Assembly (NCBI GenBank): GCA_040002435.1
Contig: JBDUEM010000008.1
Span: 1 to 64,000, forward strand
Direction: 5' to 3'
DNA: 64,000 bases
Source: JANXXV01 sp040002435
Lineage (GTDB): Bacteria > Acidobacteriota > Terriglobia > Bryobacterales > Bryobacteraceae
Each line of letters begins with the position of its first letter. Position 1 is the first letter of the stretch. The notes under the pieces are model-generated. The model saw only the letters and a program-made list of their open reading frames with translations, was not told where the DNA came from and made no database searches. A program made the translations under genes and the position numbers. This document shows, piece after piece, positions 8,079 through 16,541 of the stretch.

Positions 8079-10856
8079 TCAGTCTATCCCCGCTAGCGCT
8101 TTTTCCAGGAACTGCCCGGTGTAGGAAGCTTTCACCGCGGCAATCTGTTCCGGGGTGCCTTCGGCCACAATTGTGCCACCCAACGCTCCTCCCTCGGGGC
8201 CCAGATCAATCACCCAATCAGCGCTCTGAATCACGTCGAGATTGTGCTCTATGATCAGAATGGTGCCACCATTCTGTATCAGACGTTGAAATGCATCCAG
8301 CAGTTTCGTGATGTCGTCGAAGTGCAGGCCGGTGGTGGGCTCGTCGAAGATAAACAGCGTTCCTTTGCACGATGCCTGCGCCAGGTGCGCCGCCAGTTTC
8401 ACACGCTGTGCCTCGCCTCCGGATAGCGTTGTGGCCGATTGACCCAATCGCAGGTATCCCAGGCCCACATCGACTAATACCTTAAGTTTTGCCACCAGGC
8501 GGGGTGCGTCGGAGAAGAAGCTGGCTGCCTCCCGCACTGTCAGTTGCAGCACCTCATGTATGTTCAGGCTCTTGTACCGAACGTCCAGAATTCCGCTTTT
8601 GTACCTTGTTCCCTTGCAATCCTCACAAACCAGTTCCACATCCGCCAGAAACTGCATCTCTACGGTGACGGTGCCGTCGCCTTGACAAGTCTCACAGCGC
8701 CCGCCGGGAATGTTGAATGAAAAGTGCCCCGAAGAATAGCCATGCCTGTCCGCTTCCGGAGTAGACGCGAAGATATCGCGAATCTGATCGAATGCCTTGA
8801 TGTAGGTGACAGGGTTCGACCGCGGCGTGCGGCCGATGGGCGATTGATCCACCAGCACAATGTCAGTCAGCAACTCTGCCTTCTCGATCCGCTTGAACTG
8901 CAGCCGGTCGTTCTGCTCTTCACTCATCAGAGCCGACTCTTTGTGCAGGCGTGCCGCCAGTCCCTTATAAATCACCTCATGAACCAGCGTGGATTTACCG
9001 GACCCGGAAACGCCGGTAATCGCCACCATCATGTCCAGCGGGATGGTCACATCCACTTGCCGCAAATTGTTTGCCCGAGCGCCAAAAACTTTCAGCGCAC
9101 GCTTAGGATTCATGCGGCGCCGCTTCGACCTGGACCCCGCCTGCAAGTCCCCGCGGAGATACTTCGCGGTGAGCGACTTATCGCGGTCGCGGAGCAATTC
9201 ACTATACGATCCGCCGAACAGGATGTTACCGCCGTGCTCGCCCGCGCCGGGTCCTAAATCGATGATGTGGTCTGCCGCGCGCATTACATCAGGATCGTGC
9301 TCCACCACGACGATGGTATTGCCGAGGTCCCGCAGTTCCTCCATGATGCGGATCAGCCGTCCCGTGTCGCGGCTGTGCAGTCCGATGGAGGGCTCATCCA
9401 ATACGTAACAAGCGCCCACAAGGCGGGATCCCAGGCACGTTGCCAGGGTGATCCGCTGTGCTTCGCCGCCGGACAAGGTGGATGATAGACGGTCCAACGT
9501 GAGATAGTGCAGCCCGACATCGTTCAGAAACTTCAGCCGCTGCCGGATCTCAATCAGAATCTTATCTGCGATGGCATATTCTTCCGGCAAGAAGTGAATG
9601 TCAAGAAAGAAACGGTAGGCTTCGGCCGTATTCATCACTACCAAATCAGCCATCGTCTTTCCAGCCACACGAACGTAGAGCGCCTCTTTGCGTAGTCGTG
9701 AACCGCCGCAATCCTGACACTGCGCATAGCCCCGGTACCGGCTGAGAAAAACACGCACATGTACCTTGTACTTCTTTTTTTCCACTTCTCCGAAGAATTC
9801 ACGAATGCCCGCTGCGACTTCAGCGCGCTCTTCAACAGTCAGGTCGCAATAGGGCACGTTTGTGCGGAAGTTTTTGTGGGCCTTGTGGAAGTCCTTCATG
9901 CCCCAGTCATATTGCGGCTTTGTCCAGGGGTCCACGGCGCCGTCCGCCAGCGATAAGGTTGGATCCGGCACCACGCGGTGTATATCGTAGTCAATGGTGT
10001 TGCCGAATCCCTGGCAGCGCGGGCAGGCGCCGAACGGATTGTTGAAGCTGAATAGATTCGGCTGCGGCTCCGTGAAATCTTTGCCGCAAGTCTTGCAGGA
10101 GAACTTCTCACTGAAGCGCAGGTCGGCGCCTTCGCCGGAGGCTGGCCGCAGAATCACTTCCCCGGCCTCCCGATAGCAGATCTCAACTGTATCCACAATT
10201 CGCTGGTGGATATCCGGAGCAATCACAATACGGTCCGCCAGAACATACAGCGGCTTGCGAAAATCGATATCCAGCAGCGATTCCGGTGTGGAGAACTCAA
10301 AGGTGCGTCCTTCCTGAAATAGCCGTGTGAAACCCTTCCGGCGCAGCTCAAAGAGGTGATCGCGAAGCTGCTGCGTGTCATTGGCCGCGCCGACCGGAAA
10401 CAGCGCATACCAGCGCGAACCTTCCGCCTGCTGCTGCACGCGGTCCGCCACCTGGTCCACCGTGTCCCGCATCACTTGAGTGCCGCAATTCGGGCAGAAA
10501 GTCCGTCCAACACGGGCGAACAGGAGCCGAAGAAAATCGTACAGTTCGGTGGAAGTCGCCACCGTGGACCGCGGATTCCGCGTCATGTTTTTCTGGCGGA
10601 TGGCGATGGGCGGAGCGATGCCCAGGATCTCGTCAACGTCGGGCTTCTCCATACGTTCCAGAAATTGCCGCGCGTAGGAGGATAGCGACTCCACGTACCG
10701 CCGCTGGCCTTCGGCGTAAATCGTATCGAAGACGAGCGAGGACTTACCCGAACCCGAAACACCAGTCACCACCGTGAGCTGGTTGTGTGGGATGTCGAGA
10801 GAAATATTCTTGAGGTTGTGGACGCGAGCGCCACGGATCGAAAGGAAATCTTCCAC
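8079..10856 (-). CDS. uvrA: UvrA, excinuclease ABC subunit A
   Basis: UvrA is the damage-recognition ATPase of nucleotide excision repair. About 925 residues, matching the family (~940). Two ABC modules are present: Walker A GVSGSGKSSL near the N-terminus and GVSGSGKSTLVHEVIYKG in the second half, with two LSGGEAQR signature motifs. Zinc-binding cysteine pairs are visible (FCPNCGTQ, CKTCGKDF...CPRCQGFG, CQDCGGSR, CETCQGDG, CEDCKGTR). The start is chosen at a GTG preceded by AAGAG, giving MEDFLSIRGARVHNL, the usual UvrA N-terminus; a TTG nine codons upstream would extend it. Heads the minus-strand run towards kdp. Confidence 0.96.
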   Translation of the reverse strand: MEDFLSIRGARVHNLKNISLDIPHNQLTVVTGVSGSGKSSLVFDTIYAEGQRRYVESLSSYARQFLERMEKPDVDEILGIAPPIAIRQKNMTRNPRSTVATSTELYDFLRLLFARVGRTFCPNCGTQVMRDTVDQVADRVQQQAEGSRWYALFPVGAANDTQQLRDHLFELRRKGFTRLFQEGRTFEFSTPESLLDIDFRKPLYVLADRIVIAPDIHQRIVDTVEICYREAGEVILRPASGEGADLRFSEKFSCKTCGKDFTEPQPNLFSFNNPFGACPRCQGFGNTIDYDIHRVVPDPTLSLADGAVDPWTKPQYDWGMKDFHKAHKNFRTNVPYCDLTVEERAEVAAGIREFFGEVEKKKYKVHVRVFLSRYRGYAQCQDCGGSRLRKEALYVRVAGKTMADLVVMNTAEAYRFFLDIHFLPEEYAIADKILIEIRQRLKFLNDVGLHYLTLDRLSSTLSGGEAQRITLATCLGSRLVGACYVLDEPSIGLHSRDTGRLIRIMEELRDLGNTIVVVEHDPDVMRAADHIIDLGPGAGEHGGNILFGGSYSELLRDRDKSLTAKYLRGDLQAGSRSKRRRMNPKRALKVFGARANNLRQVDVTIPLDMMVAITGVSGSGKSTLVHEVIYKGLAARLHKESALMSEEQNDRLQFKRIEKAELLTDIVLVDQSPIGRTPRSNPVTYIKAFDQIRDIFASTPEADRHGYSSGHFSFNIPGGRCETCQGDGTVTVEMQFLADVELVCEDCKGTRYKSGILDVRYKSLNIHEVLQLTVREAASFFSDAPRLVAKLKVLVDVGLGYLRLGQSATTLSGGEAQRVKLAAHLAQASCKGTLFIFDEPTTGLHFDDITKLLDAFQRLIQNGGTILIIEHNLDVIQSADWVIDLGPEGGALGGTIVAEGTPEQIAAVKASYTGQFLEKALAGID

Positions 10857-11165
10857 TACTCTTAGTTTACGAGACCGCCTCAAAAGCTGAGCAAGTTACT
10901 GATTCTGCGTCCGACTGTAGCGACTGGGACCGTGCGGGAGGTGCGGGGAATGATTCCACATCAGGGCGAGGCCGGGTGAACTATCCGCGGAAGGTGAGGT
11001 TACGGTATCGGGCTACGAAGACGCGCCCACTCACAGCTGCTGCTGGAGAATGGATTCGGACGTTGGCACGACCACCGATACAATACATCCCGTAAATCAG
11101 AACGTTAACAATATGTTTACCAATCGGTTACACGATACTACTCCACCTGCTGTTAGTTTAAGATA
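10857..11165. other. Divergent intergenic region uvrA/mutY
   Basis: About 300 bases between the divergently transcribed uvrA and mutY. It must carry both promoters. It is AT-richer near mutY (CGTTAACAATATGTTTACC area). I saw TACAAT and GATACT hexamers that could be -10 boxes, but no well-spaced -35 partner, so no promoter is called. No open frame of interest and no RNA structure recognised. Confidence 0.5.
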
Positions 11166-12152
11166 TTGACGAGTCACATCCGCCAAAAGCTGCTTTCCTG
11201 GTATGAGGAAGCCCACCGCGATCTGCCTTGGCGCAGGACGCGCGATCCTTACGCCATCTGGATTTCCGAGATCATGCTGCAGCAGACCAGGGTGGCAGCG
11301 GTCATTCCGTTTTACTATCGTTTTCTCGAACGATTTCCGGATATCGAGTCACTGGCGGCGGCCCCGGAAGCTGATCTGTTAGCTTGCTGGAGCGGCCTCG
11401 GCTACTATTCCCGTGTTCGCAATATGCAGAAGGCCGCGCGGCAGATGAACGGGCGGTTTCCCGCCGATTATGATGCGATTCGGGCGCTGGCTGGAGTGGG
11501 TGACTACACGGCGGCGGCTGTCGCCAGCATAGCCTACGGTCTTCCGCACGCCGTGCTTGATGGAAACGTAATTCGTGTATTGAGCCGTCTAACGAACAAC
11601 GCGGGTGACGTAGGGGACTTATCTACCCGCAGGCAGTTGCAGCAGGCAGCCGGGCAGTTACTAGATGCAAAACAGCCCGGATTGTTTAATCAGGCGGTGA
11701 TGGAGTTAGGCGCAACTGTGTGCCTTCCCAGGCAACCGCAATGTTTGTTGTGCCCGATCGCTGAGTTTTGCCGGGCGAAGCATCAGGGTACGGCGGGCGA
11801 ACTGCCCGTGAAGGTCCGTAAGACCGAGCCGGTAAAACTGCAGCGCACCGTGTTGGTGATTCAACGGGATGGGGGCATCTTAATGTGGCGCCGGCCTGAC
11901 GACTCCAGGAAACTGGCCGGTTTTTGGGAGTTACCGGAGCCGCACCTGTTACCGTCCGCAGAAATTGGTGTGTGCCTGGGCGAGTTTAGACACTCGATCA
12001 CGAACCACAACTATGTGTTTTGTGTAAGCCTCGCTGAAGCGCAACGGATACCCAGGCAATTTAAGTGGGTCTCCGCCGGGGAGTTGCAGACATTGCCGTT
12101 GAGTACAACAAGCCGAAAGGCGTTGACACTTTTTCGAAAAAGTTCTGAGTAA
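11166..12152 (+). CDS. mutY: MutY, A/G-specific adenine DNA glycosylase
   Basis: Removes adenine mispaired with 8-oxoguanine. 328 residues. The HhH-GPD fold is clear: catalytic E35 in SEIMLQQTRV, helix-hairpin-helix LAGVGDYTAAAV (108-119), catalytic D132 in VLDGNVIRVLSR. The [4Fe-4S] ligands C186, C193, C196 and C202 show the exact C-X6-C-X2-C-X5-C spacing. The C-terminal NUDIX-like 8-oxoG recognition domain spans about 220-325. Start is a TTG; no better ATG precedes the conserved helix and no strong ribosome site was seen. Divergent from uvrA, so two repair genes flank one intergenic region. Confidence 0.95.
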   Translation: MTSHIRQKLLSWYEEAHRDLPWRRTRDPYAIWISEIMLQQTRVAAVIPFYYRFLERFPDIESLAAAPEADLLACWSGLGYYSRVRNMQKAARQMNGRFPADYDAIRALAGVGDYTAAAVASIAYGLPHAVLDGNVIRVLSRLTNNAGDVGDLSTRRQLQQAAGQLLDAKQPGLFNQAVMELGATVCLPRQPQCLLCPIAEFCRAKHQGTAGELPVKVRKTEPVKLQRTVLVIQRDGGILMWRRPDDSRKLAGFWELPEPHLLPSAEIGVCLGEFRHSITNHNYVFCVSLAEAQRIPRQFKWVSAGELQTLPLSTTSRKALTLFRKSSE

Positions 12153-12168
12153 CGGGGGGTATTAAAGT

Positions 12169-13515
12169 ATGAATCGATCCAAGAAAATTTATGCAGCGAA
12201 GTGTGCCGCCATTCTGTCGGCTATTCCGGCGTTGATTTACGCGTATTCAAGTGGTCCGGATCCACGTAAAACCGGAGCACCCGGAGACAGCACGTGCGCG
12301 GAATCATCGTGTCACATCGGCACCGCGGTGAACGGGGGCGGCGGTAAAATTGAGATCAGTTTCGACAGCGGGACTACGTACACGCCAGGGACGAAAGTGA
12401 AGGTGACCGTGAAGGTAACGGACTCCGCTGCGCGTGTTTACGGATTCCAGGCGAGCGCGCGCCCTTCCAGTAACACCAGAAGTGTGCAGGCGGGGACGTT
12501 CACGCCAGGCGCAGGACAATTTGTTTTATGCGAGGACGGCAATCCGCGGCCTGCCAGCGGTTGCCGTTCCACAGCTCCGCTTGAATTCGTTGAGCACAGC
12601 AATCCCAACTCGACGGGTACCTACGTATTCGACTGGACGCCGCCAACCACAGCAGCAGGCGACGTCATCTTCTACGTCGCCGGAAATGCAGCAAACGGAA
12701 ACGGCCTGGCTGATCGTGGCGATCACATCTACACAACTATGGCGACCCTCACGGCGGCGGCCGTACCCTCAAGTCCGAAACCGGCGCTCACGCAGGGCGG
12801 AGTAGTGAACGCCGGAAGCGGAAAGGCTGAGATTGCCTCAGGTACCTGGGTCTCAATCTTCGGAACGAATCTCGCGGAAAGTCTGCGAGTTTTGGATGGT
12901 CCTGATGTCGTGAACGGAGTTCTCCCAACAACGCTCGACGGCGTAGGGGTCACCATCGGCGGGAAAGCCGCATTCATTGGATTCGTCAGTCCGGGCCAAA
13001 TCAATGCCCTGGTTCCGGATGATACGAGCTCTGGCGACACCCCTATCATTGCCGCCAACACAAACGGTCAAAGTACGCCGATCAATGCGACGCGAGTCGC
13101 CCTATCCCCTGCATTTCTCCCGTTCACCGACTCCTCCGGAAAGAAGTATGTAGCCGCCCGGCACGCCGATTTCAGTGTGATGGCGAAATCGGGTATGTTC
13201 ACGGGGCTAACGACGACACCCGCTAAGCCGGGCGAGGTCGTGCTGCTCTTTGCAGTTGGACTTGGGCCAACGAATCCCGCTGTGGCGGCGGGCCGCGTGC
13301 CGGCGGACATAGCGAGGATCACAAATAGTTTCACACTCCGCATCGGAGATGTTCCTGCTGCGGTGGCGTATGCCGGGGTGAGTCCCGGCAGCGCTGGTCT
13401 TTACCAATTCAACGTAACTGTCCCAGACAGTCTGCCAAATGGTGATGCAGCGGTGGTGTTAGACGTGAATGGCGTCAGCTCGCAAGACAACATCTTCATT
13501 ACTGTGCAGCAGTAA
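12169..13515 (+). CDS. Exported protein: choice-of-anchor V-like N-terminus plus TIGR03437 domain
   Basis: 448 residues with a signal peptide (KIYAAKCAAILSAIPALIYA). Residues about 25-200 contain the pattern CAESSCHIG and a beta-sandwich region (YGFQASARPSSN, then FDWTPPT, YVAGNAANGNG), like reelin / choice-of-anchor V domains. Residues about 215-448 are the TIGR03437 domain first defined in Solibacter, with VVNAGSG...IASGTWVSIFGTNLA, GQINALVPD and GLYQFNVTVPDSL. It follows mutY by 16 bases with a G-rich ribosome site (GGGGGG). Role: secreted or surface protein; substrate unknown. Confidence 0.85.
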   Translation: MNRSKKIYAAKCAAILSAIPALIYAYSSGPDPRKTGAPGDSTCAESSCHIGTAVNGGGGKIEISFDSGTTYTPGTKVKVTVKVTDSAARVYGFQASARPSSNTRSVQAGTFTPGAGQFVLCEDGNPRPASGCRSTAPLEFVEHSNPNSTGTYVFDWTPPTTAAGDVIFYVAGNAANGNGLADRGDHIYTTMATLTAAAVPSSPKPALTQGGVVNAGSGKAEIASGTWVSIFGTNLAESLRVLDGPDVVNGVLPTTLDGVGVTIGGKAAFIGFVSPGQINALVPDDTSSGDTPIIAANTNGQSTPINATRVALSPAFLPFTDSSGKKYVAARHADFSVMAKSGMFTGLTTTPAKPGEVVLLFAVGLGPTNPAVAAGRVPADIARITNSFTLRIGDVPAAVAYAGVSPGSAGLYQFNVTVPDSLPNGDAAVVLDVNGVSSQDNIFITVQQ

Positions 13516-13524
13516 AATCGCGTG

Positions 13525-13561
13525 AAGACCCCGGTGCGGCACTTCGCTATACTGGGGTCTT
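13525..13561 (+). terminator. Hairpin between two TIGR03437 genes, possible terminator
   Basis: AAGACCCC pairs with GGGGTCTT across a 21-base loop, followed by a pyrimidine-rich stretch rather than a clean T-run. A TATACT hexamer inside the loop side could also serve as -10 for the downstream gene, so this may be a combined attenuation/promoter segment. Weak evidence. Confidence 0.3.
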
Positions 13562-13572
13562 AGTCTTCTTTC

Positions 13573-14379
13573 ATGTTGCGAGCGACCTTCGGGTTGCTGG
13601 CCGCCTTTCTTTTTGGGCCTGTCCTCTGGGCCGAAGGAAGCCGAAGAGTACCGGCGCCGGCCTACTCCGCATCCAGCATAGTCAATGCGGCGAGTAACCA
13701 GGCGGGCCCTATCGCGCCGAATACGATCGTCTCGCTCTACGGCTCCGACCTCGCTTTTGTCACGCGAGCGATTGTGCCGGATGACCTGCACGGGCAGGTG
13801 TTGCCCACCACCCTCAGCGGCACCGGCGTCCGCGTTCTAATAGGGAAGCAAAACGCGAACCTCTATTTTATTTCCCCGACGCAGATCAATTTTCTGGTCC
13901 CAGCCTCACTGATCGCAGGACCAGCGGATGTTCAGGTCGGAATCGACGGACGCTTCGGCCCCGCCGTGAGGATCAACCTCTCTCCAGTCGCGCCAGCGCT
14001 CTTTCAGGCAGATGCGCAATTCGCGGTCGGCACGCGGCCCGACGGCAGCACCATCACCAAAGACCAGCCCGCACACCCCGGGGACATCATTGTCCTTTAT
14101 GCCACGGGGCTGGGGATTGCCGATCGTAATCTTCCCGACGGCAAGCTGCCTCCCATGGCCTTTCCAATCGAGCGCGTGGCTGAGTTCCGCGTGCGAATTG
14201 CAGGGGTGTTGATGGATCGCAGTTCCGTTTTCTATGTCGGGGTAACGCCGGGTTTTGCAGGGCTGTATCAGGTGAATCTCAAATTACCGGAGGACATCGC
14301 CCCTAATCCCGAAATTCGGATCGGCTTCGACGATCAGATGAGTCCCGGGAGTGTATTGTTTCCCGTTAAGATTGAATAG
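13573..14379 (+). CDS. Exported TIGR03437-domain protein
   Basis: 268 residues; signal peptide (MLRATFGLLAAFLFGPVLWA) followed almost directly by one TIGR03437 domain (SIVNAASNQAGPIAPNTIVS, then the QINFLVPASL motif, GDIIVLYATGLG, and GFAGLYQVNLKLP). It is a stand-alone version of the domain at the C-terminus of the preceding gene, 57 bases upstream. These domains are abundant in Solibacter-type acidobacteria on exported proteins; the biochemical role is unknown. Confidence 0.85.
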   Translation: MLRATFGLLAAFLFGPVLWAEGSRRVPAPAYSASSIVNAASNQAGPIAPNTIVSLYGSDLAFVTRAIVPDDLHGQVLPTTLSGTGVRVLIGKQNANLYFISPTQINFLVPASLIAGPADVQVGIDGRFGPAVRINLSPVAPALFQADAQFAVGTRPDGSTITKDQPAHPGDIIVLYATGLGIADRNLPDGKLPPMAFPIERVAEFRVRIAGVLMDRSSVFYVGVTPGFAGLYQVNLKLPEDIAPNPEIRIGFDDQMSPGSVLFPVKIE

Positions 14380-14438
14380 GAATACGGCAACTTTCAAGGG
14401 ATCAGAACCGTCTACACTAACTTCAGGAGCTCAATGCG

Positions 14439-15200
14439 ATGCGGTTTCAAATTCCAATAGCCTGTTTTCTTTTGTCCGCAGCGGCGTTCGCCCAAAGTGA
14501 ATCCGCGAAGCCAAAGGAATTCGTTGTCGATCCGGGCACCCGCATTCCGCTCAGTTTGATTAACAGTATTACTACAAAGCACGCGGCCGAGGGGGATCGA
14601 ATTTATCTGGAAACAGTTTTTCCCATTCTTGTTGGCGGAAAAATTGTAATTCCGCCCGGCAGCTACGTCGCGGGAACGGTTACCCAAGTGAAGCGTCCCG
14701 GGCGGATGAAGGGCAGGGGAGAGATCTATCTGCGCTTCGATACGCTAACGCTTCCGAACGGCGTCACCAGGGATTTCCGCGCGCGCGTTGGCCAACTGGA
14801 TGGACGCGCGAGTGAAGAACTGGATAAGGACGAAGGAAAAATCAAGAGCGAAGGGAATAAGTCTGGCGATACACGCACGGTGGCCGAAGGTGCGGCCAGC
14901 GGAGCATCCGTCGGCGCCATCGCCGGTAGTATTGGCGGCCACGCCGGAATGGGAGCCGGCATCGGCGCTGCGGCCGGTGCTGCTGCCGGACTGGCAGGAG
15001 TTCTACTGTCGCGCGGCCCGGAAGCGGTACTCGCGAAAGGCACCACTATGGAAATGGTGCTGGACAGGCCCATTCGTTTCGACGAAACCGAACTGGATAC
15101 CTCGGCCATGAACCGCCGTGTGGGCGATGACGGTCCCGGACCGTTGCCCAGCAAACACGGACAGAGCAACAGCCCCAATAGCCGCCGCTTTCCGCTCTAG
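14439..15200 (+). CDS. Exported glycine-zipper protein with VirB10/TrbI-like core
   Basis: 253 residues with a signal peptide ending in AFAQ. Residues about 30-125 resemble the C-terminal beta fold of TrbI/VirB10 (PGTRIPLSLINSITTKHAAE, then GGKIVIPPGSYVAGTVTQVK, ...FDTLTLPNG). Residues about 150-195 form a Gly/Ala zipper (GASVGAIAGSIGGHAGMGAG) that could insert in a membrane. An AGGAG ribosome site lies 10 bases upstream and TACACT could be the -10. No other type IV secretion gene is near, so a secretion role is not claimed. Its 3' end overlaps the convergent gene by 4 bases. Confidence 0.7.
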   Translation: MRFQIPIACFLLSAAAFAQSESAKPKEFVVDPGTRIPLSLINSITTKHAAEGDRIYLETVFPILVGGKIVIPPGSYVAGTVTQVKRPGRMKGRGEIYLRFDTLTLPNGVTRDFRARVGQLDGRASEELDKDEGKIKSEGNKSGDTRTVAEGAASGASVGAIAGSIGGHAGMGAGIGAAAGAAAGLAGVLLSRGPEAVLAKGTTMEMVLDRPIRFDETELDTSAMNRRVGDDGPGPLPSKHGQSNSPNSRRFPL

Positions 15201-15724
15201 CTCCAGCCCATCCGCGATTTCAGCGAAGTGATATGCGCCACGTGGTGCCGGCCGTGCCACGCGTATAACGCCACATTTTTCTCAAGGGTTACCAGACCCA
15301 TTTCCGGGTGGCGGAACGCCTTTGCCAAATCCGCAGGACGAAGACTGTTCAACAGCAACATCCACCGCTGGTGCAGCGAATCCAAGAGATTCAGTGAAAG
15401 ATCTACTGGAGCCGAACTGGCGTCAGGCAACTCCGCCCATAGATTCTCGTGGTACGGCTTAATAAGCGGATGCTCTTCCGTCAGGGCAAGACGAAACCGA
15501 ACGTAGCTGTTCATATGGCTGTCGGGAACATGATGAACTACCTGACGGACAGTCCATCCTTCCGGGCGATAGGGAGTGTTCAGCTGCTCTTCCGAAAGGC
15601 CGCCTACCGCTGCGCGCAGGAGGGCGGGCGTTGCGGCAATCTGTGACAGCCAGAGCTGAAGATCGGCATCGGACGCGGGCCCTGTATAGGTGAATTTCCC
15701 AACGGGATATCGGAGATCGTCCAT
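15197..15724 (-). CDS. DinB/YfiT-family metal-dependent hydrolase or thiol transferase
   Basis: 175 residues, four-helix DinB fold. The N-terminus (DDLRYPVGKFTYTGP) and the motifs VRQVVHHVPDSHMN and WHGRHHVAHITSL are those of the YfiT branch, which supplies three histidines to a divalent metal. Relatives include bacillithiol transferases. Length is normal for YfiT. It stands alone on the minus strand, converging on the glycine-zipper gene. Which thiol it uses cannot be told from sequence. Confidence 0.85.
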   Translation of the reverse strand: MDDLRYPVGKFTYTGPASDADLQLWLSQIAATPALLRAAVGGLSEEQLNTPYRPEGWTVRQVVHHVPDSHMNSYVRFRLALTEEHPLIKPYHENLWAELPDASSAPVDLSLNLLDSLHQRWMLLLNSLRPADLAKAFRHPEMGLVTLEKNVALYAWHGRHHVAHITSLKSRMGWS

Positions 15725-15777
15725 CCGTTGAGTTTACCAGCGGCCGCCGCGGCACCGTGCGGTACAATCACTCCTCT

Positions 15778-16512
15778 ATGCGCTCTCTACCTGATTACGG
15801 TATAGATGCGCCGGGCGTTGTCCGCGCCCTGGCCATCGGAGGCGCGGTGCTGCTTTCGGGCGGAACCGCTACCGCATTTTTCCTGCAGGGCAGAGATCCC
15901 GCAACAGCCGGAGCATTTTTCCGTGCGGGGCTCTGGTGGGGCGGCGCGTGGCTCTTGACCGCCACCATCATGTTCTGGTCCAGCCGGGTTGGAAAGCTCC
16001 GCGTCCGCGACCGTCTGATCGGCAGCTTGCATTGGACGGGTGCGGAACAAGTCCTCGACGTGGGCTGCGGCAGCGGACTGGCGTTGATCGGCGCGGCCAA
16101 ACGGTTGACTTCCGGACGGGCCATCGGCATCGACGTCTGGAGCACCGAGGATCTCTCTACGAACAAGCCCGACACGGCTGCCGCCAATGCGCTGGCGGAA
16201 GGAGTGATCGATCGCGTGCAGTTGCACACCGGCGACGCGCGGGACATTCCGTTTCCCTCGGCGTCGTTCGATGCTGTGATTTCCATGACCGCGATTCACA
16301 ATATCGGAGACCCGACCGAGCGTGAGACGGCCCTGGGTGAAATGCTGCGCGTTCTGAAGCCCGGCGGCCAGCTGGCTATTTTCGATATCTTCTACGCCGG
16401 CAAATATGCGGGCGTACTGCGCCAACTTGGCGCGGAAGACGTGCGCAGTTCGGGGTTGATTCTGCTGTGGTGCGTGCCCGGACGCCGCATCATCGCACGC
16501 AAGCGGCAATAG
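15778..16512 (+). CDS. SAM-dependent methyltransferase with N-terminal membrane helices
   Basis: About 244 residues. Two hydrophobic helices (about 15-35 and 50-75) precede a class I methyltransferase domain with motif I VLDVGCGSGLALIGAAKRL, an acidic post-I segment (AIGIDVWS), and SFDAVISMTAIHNIGD plus LKPGGQLAIFDIF. The ATG chosen follows a TACAAT -10-like box; a GTG seven codons earlier would overlap that box. Substrate unknown; possibly a lipid or quinone-like hydrophobic molecule because of the membrane anchor (inference). Confidence 0.8.
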   Translation: MRSLPDYGIDAPGVVRALAIGGAVLLSGGTATAFFLQGRDPATAGAFFRAGLWWGGAWLLTATIMFWSSRVGKLRVRDRLIGSLHWTGAEQVLDVGCGSGLALIGAAKRLTSGRAIGIDVWSTEDLSTNKPDTAAANALAEGVIDRVQLHTGDARDIPFPSASFDAVISMTAIHNIGDPTERETALGEMLRVLKPGGQLAIFDIFYAGKYAGVLRQLGAEDVRSSGLILLWCVPGRRIIARKRQ

Positions 16513-16541
16513 CGGGATAGAATAGCGTTTCCGGAGACATC

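Noticed and set aside
14439..15200. Type IV secretion component (VirB10) call for the glycine-zipper protein
   Set aside because: Only a distant similarity, no other secretion genes nearby; kept as a general exported protein.
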